DNA of 64,000 nt from Cerrena zonata (lineage: Eukaryota; Basidiomycota; Agaricomycetes; Polyporales; Cerrenaceae). The stretch spans positions 248,001 to 312,000 of the forward strand of contig JASBNA010000018.1 in NCBI GenBank assembly GCA_038087015.1, in the 5' to 3' direction. Position 1 is the first letter of the stretch. Each line of letters begins with the position of its first letter. Shown here piece by piece: positions 50,174-59,427 of this stretch. A program made the position numbers and the translations under genes. The notes under the pieces were generated by a model, which was not told where the DNA came from, did no database searches, and was given only the letters and a program-made list of their open reading frames with translations.

Positions 50174-51533
50174 TTATTGCTTTTCGCTCAAGTATTTTAC
50201 CCACCACTCCTCAAACGGAGTCCAACCCAATCCTCCAGAACCCTCCATAAGATCTTCTGTCTCCCGTGTATATAGATGGCAATCACGGGGACGGGTAGTG
50301 GCAGCATCGCCCTAGTATATCATCAATATTGAGAAAGGACCTAGATATAATACCGAGGCACAGACCTGTGGTGGTTCCGCATCTGGGATTATATGATCAT
50401 GCGGTAGCCCGAGTATCTTTGAGAAAATCAAACACATCTCGTATTTGGTGAACGGCTCTTCAGCTGAATAGTGGAGTATTGGTGGTATCACTTTACTTGA
50501 TGACAAACCTGTCATAAAATACAGCGGGTGAATAACGATCGAATCAATGAAACTATCGAATTTCCTTACTCGAAAGTCTTGTCAGAAACTCGGCGATATC
50601 GACCACATTGGTAGGGTATCTTGTGGCATAGTGATCCATTTTGTATCGTTTGCCAGATTGGTCAGATACAATATCGATTAGAATGTTTACTGCAGTATCA
50701 GTATTTTTTGGTGCTGGACCATATCTACGAAGGAGTGAGTTGGGGAAAACCGGGTTTAAAAGGCCAACGCACAGGACTGGGACACGGAGAACGATGCTCT
50801 TGCTTCCGGCTACCTCTAGAACAGCTAACTCTCCATCACGCTTGGTCTGACCATAGAAGTTGACGGGATTTGTAACGGAGGCAGGTGTGTATGGCGGTGA
50901 TGTGCCATCGAACACATAATCTACTTTCACTGAGATCACAATGGTGGATTTGATGACAAGAAGCTTACCAGTTGAGATGTAGACCAGGCTAAAGCCTAGT
51001 GACTTCGATAATAAAGCCAGAGTCGCGGGTACAGAGACGTTCAGCTGAAGTACAAAATATCACATGTGAAGTCTTTGGAGGTAGGTTCCTGCCTACCTCG
51101 CGAGCGCCATCTGGGTTCTGCGCCAACATGTTAATCAAGCACTACACCCGTGCAGTGTTTTCCACACCTTATCAGCGACATCCGGACGTCGCTCAGCGGC
51201 GCAGTGTATGACCCCTACGTCATTGGTATCATGATTTAACACGTTAAGGTTGGATACTACTGGACGTACACTCTGGCTTGAATTCGTTAAATACCTTTGT
51301 GACCTCCTGTTGATCGAGAAGATCAAGCTTCACTAGATCGCCCGTAGCCCTTGAGTTCGCAAGACCGAGAATAGTATGCGTGGTAGTGTTGAATGCATTA
51401 TACACTGCCGATCCTAGAACACCAGATGCACCTAGATGATGATATAACAAATAGAGGGTTGTTTACGATGAGCAGTGTTTGGTACAGCATGATGTTTATG
51501 ATATTTTTGCTTGCCTGTGACGATAATACGCAT
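50174..51533 (-). CDS. MAT2B-like / dTDP-4-dehydrorhamnose-reductase-like NAD(P)-binding protein
   Basis: Extended SDR (RmlD-like) related to the regulatory beta subunit of methionine adenosyltransferase. Eight exons (minus): 51533-51515, 51431-51270, 51214-51168, 51117-51097, 51044-50969, 50929-50570, 50508-50366, 50311-50174, 321 residues with consistent phases. Gly-rich nucleotide loop MRIIVTGASGVLGSAVYNAF is split after six codons by an intron with a GC donor. Further: VIHCAAERRPDVAD, DYVFDGTSPPY, catalytic-type FYGQTKRDGE (Y-x-x-x-K), VLRVPVLCVG, and C-terminal TRPRDCHLYTRETEDL plus WTPFEEWW. Probably cytosolic, oligomeric partner or reductase; true activity uncertain. Divergent from ATP10. 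Confidence 0.88.
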
Positions 51534-51976
51534 AGTACAGAATAGCGACAGTTTTAGCTGAGTCGAGATGGACTGAAGCGAAGAAGCCACTGATGAGTGA
51601 ATATTTCTGAGAAATATTGATGATGTCACTGGTTGAGTCAGGAATAAATGCTTCGCTGTCCGAATATGGAAGGTGAGAAGGAAACAGACTACCATTAGGC
51701 TCTCTATTGAGAATACAGCTATGCTTGTGTAGGAGTCCTGAAATAGAAATTCTAGTGACCAAAAGTAGTTACAGCAGACTGCTCCAACATTTGTACCAGA
51801 AGCTTTTTTTCTTCATACAGTAAGTACCCAAGCCCCAAGGTTCAGAGGAGCTACCCGATTTGGTAGGAAGATATTATAAGCGCTCTGGGCGGAATTGAAT
51901 TTCGGAGCGGCCGTCTTGTGCCTGCACTGGCAGACTTCAAAGCTTCAACACTGGTAGGAACTGAAGAGTTTCGGAT
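51534..51976. promoter_or_regulatory. Bidirectional promoter region MAT2B-like / ATP10
   Basis: 443 bp between two divergent start codons; no competing ORF with a family match. AT-rich near 51560-51620 and around the run of T at 51800. Confidence 0.45.
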
Positions 51977-53082
51977 ATGCTTTCATCTTCATTTCGTGGA
52001 ACACTCTGGCTTACACCACTACGGACACCATTACGAAAATCACATCTTCGCTGCATTTCCACCAAAGGTCCACGGAATGATCGAATCGCAGCAAAGGTAC
52101 ACCAGACGTCACCAAAACCCCAGGATCCAACCGAAACAGAGATACCTTCTCCGGTAGAGAAAGAAGACAAGCTACCGCTACTTTCTCGGCCGTTAGGTGT
52201 AAAAGAACCTCCAAGTACTGAGAGTCATACTTGGGCTCAGAATATGACGAACCAGGAGGTTCGTATGGAACAGAGGGATAAACTGTGAGTCTATATATTA
52301 TCTCGATCGTTTCTTGGACTTAAACATCATTAGTATACGAGCTGTTGGAAAGGGCTACTTTGCTGATCTCAACGCGACTCGGAGGCACGGAGGAAAGACG
52401 TGGATTGCGCCGAGGGTTCTCATTCGAGAAGACGTGAGTAACTCATTGCTGCTCACTCATATTCGAATGGAATGATAACTCTTGTCAGAAAGCACGATAT
52501 TTTCCCGACATAACTGGTACCCCTCTAAACTCCAGCGAGAAGCTTCATACGACTTCCATGTGTCTTGGAAAGGTTTCTATTATCTCACTACTTTCTTCCA
52601 AAATGTCGGAGGTATGTACAACTCTTAATAGTGACTGTGATGTTATAGACCTTATCGCTATACATAACAGATTCAAACGACCATGCTTATCAAACCGACC
52701 AACGACACTTACTCGTCACACCCCCTCTACCAACATATTCAAATAAATCTTCAAGAGAAATCTGTTGAAATCTTTTCTGGTATCTCTATTTGCAAGCAGT
52801 ATACGGAAATCCATACCTGAAAGCCAATGGGGGAAATATCTTGTTAGCAGTCAAAACATGGAGTACGTTATCCTTCCGATACGGCAATGTGTCGACCAAC
52901 CTAATCACGATTCTAGTTATATCCGCGACGACCTAGGAATGTCCAACAAACACATTGGATACGTCTACCTTGTCGACCAGGCTTGCCGAGTCCGTTGGGC
53001 CTCGTGCGCAGACCCTAAACTAGAAGAGATCGAAGCTCTCACAGCCTGTACGAGCGTTCTCCTGAAACGTAACCTATCGTAG
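51977..53082 (+). CDS. ATP10: Mitochondrial ATP synthase assembly factor Atp10
   Basis: Inner-membrane assembly factor needed to join Atp6 to the Fo ring. Exons 51977-52284, 52334-52433, 52489-52611, 52671-52862, 52917-53082. N-terminus is a presequence (MLSSSFRGTLWLTPLRTPLR, basic, no acids). Conserved core: GKGYFADLNATRRHGGKTWI, RYFPDITGTPLN, SLLSSKMSE, and the diagnostic end NKHIGYVYLVDQACRVRWAS and LLKRNLS. One extra A near 52755-52761 breaks the frame between QINLQE and NLLKSFLVSLF; removing it gives 295 residues and restores exon phase. Convergent with the HVNLVDL gene downstream (127 bp apart). Confidence 0.9.
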
Positions 53083-53209
53083 CAGAGCTGTGGTGATTTC
53101 AGAACGGTTGTATCTTATATCACACTTCCTTCTAATACGTTAAAGACCTCCATGCGAACATTGCACTTCGAAAACTACGCACTCAAACTAACAATCCCAC
53201 GCCGTTACT

Positions 53210-53813
53210 TTAAGACATTCTCCTCAAGAGTCCACGAAGCACCCCACCAGCCTTGGCAACTTGTCGCGGAAAATATTTCCCCGTCTTCCGTGTGTATTTT
53301 CGTAGTTGTTGTACAGTCTCGTAGACCTTGACGTCTCCCCTACGCCCACGGCGACGGGCGTCGACAAGGTCAACGAGATTGACATGGACATTTGCTAAAG
53401 CCTGTAGAATATTTATCATGGATGAACATACCTCCAGCTCAAGTGATATCATACCTTTCGACATTGAGTAATAGTGGTGGGTATTGGGTCTATCCCAACC
53501 TCTTCGCAGAGAGCTTGCCAGGCAGCAAGTTTTCCTTCGTCTCGACCATATTGGTGATTGAATTCGCCGACCAACGCATCTTGTAGTTGCCGATATTGGG
53601 CTCTTCGACGCTCTTTTCCCCACTGGCGACTCTCAGCAAGCCGGTTGAATTCGAGGGTGACGTGTTGCGAGGGATCAAAATCAAAGTCTGAAAATTGCGC
53701 GAAGAAATCTTCGATTGTGAACTCATCCTTTGGGAGAGGCTTAGCTTGCCCCCACTACAATCAATGATAATGACACGTACCGAAGAGGACTCGTGTCCGT
53801 TTACTGTCTGCAT
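53210..53813 (-). CDS. HVNLVDL-family small protein (partner of FunK1 D)
   Basis: Exons (minus) 53813-53781 (33 nt), 53727-53455, 53401-53210 give 165 residues, same architecture as the gene at 23089. Conserved stretches: DEFTIEDFFAQFSDFDFDPS, VTLEFNRLAESRQWGK, EFNHQYGRDEGKLAAWQALC, VHVNLVDLVDARRRGRRGD, KTGKYFPRQVAKAGGVLRGL. The C-terminus is about ten residues longer (RGLLRRMS). Both introns are 53 nt. It lies divergently upstream of FunK1 D with about 860 bp between start codons. Function unknown; no targeting signal. Confidence 0.82.
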
Positions 53814-54675
53814 GTTCAGGGAGCTACTCAAACTCTTAGTGCTGGCCTGTAGAGAAAGTGGGAAAGGGAGAAGAACTTGGTGCGTTCAGTTTATATTTGG
53901 GGAACTACGTGTGACCGTCAACGTACAAATTTACCCTCGGCGTTAGGCCGGTCTCTCTTTCAACTTAGTACATGACTAGTGGAAGGAATGAAAGAGCCAT
54001 ATCAAGAGGGAAGTCGGTTTGACTGTACGACCATAAGATCGGAAGCGAACAAAGACGCGACATATACCAACCGAACAGTTCAAGACCTTTGGTCAGACGA
54101 AGAACATTCCAGGGGAGATTTGAACTGGTGGCAAATCTAAAAAAGGAATTTTCACTACGTTAGCGATCATCGGTGGTTGTTCTGCCACCAACAACTGATT
54201 TAGGACTGACACCTTAGACAACTCGATATTCAGTATGCAAGAAGCAAAGGAACAATAGGCTTAAAATCCTGTCTGCATGTACTTGGCAAGCGTTAACTGA
54301 TATCCGTTCTGACTCAGGCTTGTAATGTTTGTTCCCTAATAGTAATTCAGTGTGTCGAGTCCGTCAACTAAAAAGTTCGAGATACGCGTCCTAGATCCGA
54401 TTTCGACTGGAGATAGGCCACTGATCCTTTTAGGGGTAAACGACATTCCCGTTGGCTTGATTCATGTGAGTGTTGGCATCATGTCTCCCGAGTTGCTGTC
54501 ACTCGGACTGACCATCACCTCGCCAGACCAACAGCTCGTTCATCTTTACTCTTCTTCTCTCACATTGGTTATCCAGCTATAATATCTACGTGGCATCTTA
54601 AGCCGTTGACCACCTCCATTAGCCTCATAAAATCGCAAGAGCTGTTTCGGTGAGTATCACTATTTTTCCCCCATC
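53814..54675. promoter_or_regulatory. Divergent promoter region HVNLVDL / FunK1 D
   Basis: 862 bp between the two starts. The part next to FunK1 D (54350-54675) resembles the 5' flanks of copies B and C: GTAAACGACATTCCCGTTGG then TTGATTCATGTGAGTGTTGG, and GCAAGAGCTGTTTCGGTGAG just upstream of the ATG. Confidence 0.45.
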
Positions 54676-57593
54676 ATGACTCAACGACCTGACGAGCCCT
54701 CTCCGCCCATGAAAGCCATCGCTAGAGGAATACTACCTGAGCACCTCTTGTAGGTTGATACACGAGAAAGAGATGTGGCATTCTGTTGTCGGGTCCTATC
54801 CTGTTCAGCAATTTCTGGACGATTTCCTGCCACTACCCGACGGTATTTACCGTTCTTCCATACCCTCCTGTGATTTCTCTGGAGTGTCCACCACAAAACA
54901 GGAAGCAAAATCGTATGACTCCCTGGTGCGTCTCGGTCTGTTACCCGTGTCCATATCTCAGTTAACGTGTGCGATAGGTCAATGCTATTAATAGTTCGAA
55001 AGCCTGCCCAGGTTTCGAAATGAGAAACAGTAGCAGTTGCAAACAGCACAGTAGCAGCTATCAACCCGACCTAGCATTTTGCAAAGTGAGAACTCAGGAA
55101 GGCATCGAGCGACCGATCGACGAGGTCATATTCGAGATGAAAACAGAGCAGGACGATACTTGTCATGACGCCGACTCTCTGTATTCCAGTAGTTCGGAGA
55201 AATCCACAGCATCATCCGTTGCAAACCATGGAAAAATCTGGACTTACCTCGCTCACCAGATGTCTGCCCATCCTCGTCTCTTTGTATTCTGCGTCTTCAT
55301 CTATGGTGACCGTGCGCGGTTCTTACGCGTTGATCGCTCGGGTGGCTCCATGACCACCTCGTTTTGCTATGAGGAGGAAGACTTTCTGGCACAGTTCTTG
55401 TATCGCTACTCACATGCGACTAATGCTCAACGCGGCTGGGATCCTACGGCTACCTTTGCCTCTGTGGCGGAAACGAGGAAACTTTCTCGCGCTTTACATA
55501 AGTACAAAACTAGACTTGAGCCTCGAAATGTGGATTACCTCGACCCTACCTTGGACTCACGCTCCCGGCGTACAAGATCTCGGTTGACGCGAAAACGGTG
55601 AAAGATGAAGACATTCACCTCGACCTGATCGTCCGTTATCCTTTCGCTGAGTGCAGATCTGTTATGGGACGCTGCACTCGGGGTTATGCTGCTTATTTCG
55701 TCCAGGAAGATCGGCTCGTATTCCTGAAGGATTGTTGGAGAGTAGATGACGGGATCACGCTATCGGAAATCGATATCTACAGGATTCTCTTTTCCCAAAA
55801 GGAGAAGGACCTCAACCTGCCTGACATCGTTGCCATGGGAGATGTCATTGTCAACGACCAACCACAGGCCACGGTCACACAAGAACTAACTCGCGAACAT
55901 AAGCCCGGGGAATTCCTTTGTGACAAATTGATAAAGATGGTCCACATGAGGATTGTGGAAGAGCTGGCGATACCTCTTGATTCCGCGGAGAACTCAAAGG
56001 AGGCTGTGTGGGCGATAAATGATGCTGCCGTTTGTAAGTGGTATCTTTTTCATGAGACGGGTCAATCTCACTTTTTGACAGGTGTTCTGGATGTATATGA
56101 ACTTCATATGTATCATCGGGATGTTAGCGTGAGGAACATCATGATTCGAGACAAGACCAATCCGGCCTACTTGAGATATAAACATGCTCGATCAACTGGA
56201 ATCTTGAACGACTGGGACCATGCGATCAAGTTTGATCTGCGTCCAATTACACATGAATACCGCACAGTGAGTGCCTTTCGTTTCTTTTTTGCCTCTATCA
56301 CTACTAACCATGGAATAGGGCACCTGGGTGTTCATGTCCATCAAACACCTTCGATATCCTGAGAGCTCGCATGAGGTTCATGACGACCTAGAATCCATAC
56401 TTTGGGTGCTGGTTTTTATCGCTCTTCATCGCTTCAAGCAGAATGATCCAGCAGATTTCAGCTTGGATTTCTTTAACGAAATGGATTACCGAGTTGTCCC
56501 AACCCGTCAAACGTTTCCCACCGGTGGAAACAAGAAGGTCCTTGTCCTTCAGGATGGCCTGTTGGGCCTGATTGACTTCGTATCGTCTCCAGTTGCGACG
56601 CTTCTCCGGAAGCTTGTGAATGAATTCAGGCATTATTCGCCTCACATACCATCACCAAGAGCTGTTCCTTTACCAATTGAAGAACAAACCCCACTTAGTG
56701 ACCGACATCGCCGTCTCCAATGCCGGGACACTACTCTTTCTATTTTTCGGGACGCCTTGAGAGATCCCGCGTGGGTTCTCGATGACTGGGCGGCTGTGGA
56801 CAAATACCCTAGCCAATCCGCGAATACTAAGCAGAAGGAGATAGCTGTACATGACTCTGACCTTCTACGAGCAGGCAGTGGTATGAATCGAGACCTCACT
56901 GGGTCCGGCTCTCTTCAGTCCTCCCATCACTCCCACTCACGTCCCGGTCGAAACACAACAACATTCGTCGAAGATCGTCGTGTACCCTCCGTCACACATA
57001 GCATTTCTTCTCAAAGGTCATCTATGTTGCCTGGACTCTCAGCTCACCGGCCATCCCGCCCCTCTAGCGCATCAAGCTCTATCAAGCGTCGTGCACATAT
57101 TGCCGGATTGGATGATGGAGAGGATTCAATTATCAAGAAGACCAGAATGGGACGGTGCGAAGAAGATCAACGCCGATCTCCTTCAGCACTGTTTCGGCAT
57201 GACTTCCCCCAAGGTGATAGTGACATCCATAACGCACTGTGGTCGCAAGATGATGACCTAGACCTATGTGAAGACTCTCAATCTGCTCGACCGTTATCTG
57301 CATGTAACACTCCACCCCTCTCATCCCCCGCTTCGTCTCCCAGGAGCCTCCATAGCTCAATCGATCCTCTAGACATACCTGGATCACACTCGCCTACAGC
57401 TAATTCTGAACCTGAGGATGTGGCTCCAGAAGAATCTTACGCAGATCCTCTGGGTGCCGCGACTGCGTCTTCGATGTCCTCTGCCGGTGGGTGTTCAACT
57501 CGTGTTGATCTCTGGAGGACTACCAGCAGACCTCCTGTGAGGACTTACGCTAAGAAGGATAGGAAGGGGAAGGGGAAAGCACGCAGAGATTAA
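54676..57593 (+). pseudogene. FunK1-type protein kinase copy D, two frame breaks
   Basis: Exons by homology: 54676-54925, 54978-56033, 56082-56266, 56319-57593. Kinase hallmarks are present: YHRDVSVRNIMIRD, LNDWDHAIKF, MSIKHLRYPESSHEVHDD, tail KKDRKGKGKARRD. Break 1: near 54750 a short deletion relative to copy C shifts the frame and creates a TAG after ILPEHLL; an internal ATG at 54773 could restart translation. Break 2: one base is missing near 55560-55566 (copy C has CGCTTCCC, here CGCTCCC), stopping the frame at 55601. The rest of the frame is clean for over 650 codons, so the damage is recent or a consensus error. The body resembles copy C but the last ~75 codons resemble copy B, i.e. 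a mosaic. Confidence 0.75.
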
Positions 57594-57889
57594 AATGCTC
57601 CTGGAATGCCTCCTAATACTGTTACGGCTGCGCGGTGAGTAGGTACGTGTGGAATCACACCTCTTACTCGTCACCACTCCATAGTTATTTTCAATCTTGC
57701 AATGATAAAATTCCGCCTTATTCTGTGCTAGTGATACCTCCCGTTGTCCCCAAAAGCGTGTATTGTTTAAAGTTCGATTAAAACACATTATTTCAGTGGC
57801 CCCCTAGAGCGACTATCTCTGTCGCACAGAATCCGCGTCACGGCTGTGGTATACGTTAAAAACCCGTTCGTTCGAACATTACTGGAGTT
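57594..57889. other. 3' flank of FunK1 D
   Basis: About 300 bp after the stop codon. No gene seen. A minus-strand frame overlapping the kinase tail is a shadow. Confidence 0.35.
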
Positions 57890-58240
57890 TCATGCCACCG
57901 GAAGAGGCTTCGAATTACATCCGAGAAATGGAAAATGTGAATTGGAATGATAAATAAATACTATTGGTCTCACGTCATGATGACAACACAATATAAATAT
58001 ATTGCATCCACATAGCTCTATTATAAAGGTTTTATACCTATCGTTAACAAGCTGACACTCTTTCCCCAGGGCAAAATAACAAAACGAAACACGCGGTCTA
58101 TTATTAGTCAAAGTGAGGAATATAGACTAGCGAGCGTACTTACTGCATGGTGGAGGCTGGCAGCTCCTAATTCCCGCAGCGATAAAACAAAACTCACGTC
58201 GTATCAAATCATTAGTCATAATGGTCAATAGGACTGGCAG
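57890..58240 (-). repeat. Dispersed 3'-flank repeat, copy 3 (R3)
   Basis: Reverse complement matches R1 (9125-9500) in order: GCTGCGGGAATTAGGAGCTG, ACTAATAATAGACCGCG, GGTATAAAACCTTTATAATA, CAATATATTTATATTGTGTT, ATGACGTGAGACC, CCAATTCACATTTT. It lies between FunK1 D and the relic ORF, the mirrored position of R1 between B and the relic next to A. Confidence 0.7.
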
Positions 58241-58559
58241 ACGAACTCACCCTTGTTCATCTAGTGGCTCGCAGAGAAAATAAAACACTTTGTGGTATAT
58301 AAAGTGTTAGTATGATACGAAAAAAGGAAGAGAGAGGTGACCTACGGGAAAGCTGAGACGTTGCCGGGAGGGAGATCTTGAACGGCCCCCCGCATGCGGG
58401 TCCGAGTCATCCTAGGCCTGAGTCCCATGTCTTGATGTCCCATGCCTTCAAGTTGATCATTATCGAACGGTTCCGATATCTTCGTCCTGGTCTTGAGACT
58501 GTCGCCCAAGTCTTGATCTCCTGTCCCGTCTAGTGCCTAATTTTTTCACGAAGAGTCGC

Positions 58560-59040
58560 CTTCATATCATAATATGCTACCTAGTCTCCTCCACCTCAAA
58601 CCATTCCGCCAACACGAATCAGGGATTTTGCCGTGCCTGCGGTAGAATGTTTCGAAAGGTTTGACCTTGGATTGGACAAGGATCATGTCCCGTTCGCGAG
58701 CAGCGAGAGGCAGGAAGCAAAGTCTCCCCAGTAATATATTGCCTTGGCAGCCTTGACCAAGATATCGCTTGATGCGGTGGGGTCGCCAAGGTGAAGAGCG
58801 ATGTCGAAGACAATGGGACCAGTCTTCTTCAAGCTCGAGGCTCCCTCGTGCCCAGCTTTGAGAGTAAATCCAAATGTTGTGGTATAGGAGTGTTTGCATG
58901 GATATTGCGTGTTCGGCGAGTTGTGGCATGAGAGAAATTTAGAGCAGCGGGTGAGGGGTAAAGACTTGACGATGGCTGACTGTCAGCCTGAGCTTCCGGG
59001 TATACAGCATGCCAAACTCTCGGATGTCGTCATGTCTCCG
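58560..59040 (-). pseudogene. Small duplicated ORF next to FunK1 E (relic)
   Basis: Inverted counterpart of 8520-9000. Here the conserved frame runs on from FGFTLKAGHEGASSLKKTGP through IVFDIALHLGDPTASSDILV to KAAKAIYYWGD, but the start codon position holds ACA instead of ATG and the frame shifts before RERDMILVQSKVKPFE. Family not recognised. The ~200 bp upstream also match between copies. Confidence 0.5.
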
Positions 59041-59427
59041 TGATATTGAATTATTTTATCATGTTAGAATTCACTCAGAGTCTGGAAGAGGAGTTCTGGC
59101 ATCAGGGTCAGAATCAAGTTTCAACGACTCGGAATAGGGTCGTGTCACACCTTCATCCTTCGAGCATGATACAGTAGTAGCGATAGCCTAGTATAGTATC
59201 CATCATAGTTCCATTTCAAAGTATCACATTTAAACTCACCCTCACTAGGGCGAATCTCGGTACATTTCGTGGTTGACGTCGTTTCAACTTCAAGTTGTTG
59301 ATTAGGTCGAAATTGCAATTCAGCGCTTCAATGATTTCAAATTCGACCAATATAGGCATATTCCTGCCAGCAATGGTAACCACTTGCCATTACTTATCAC
59401 CTAATACTTCGAGGTCGTGATAGAGAG

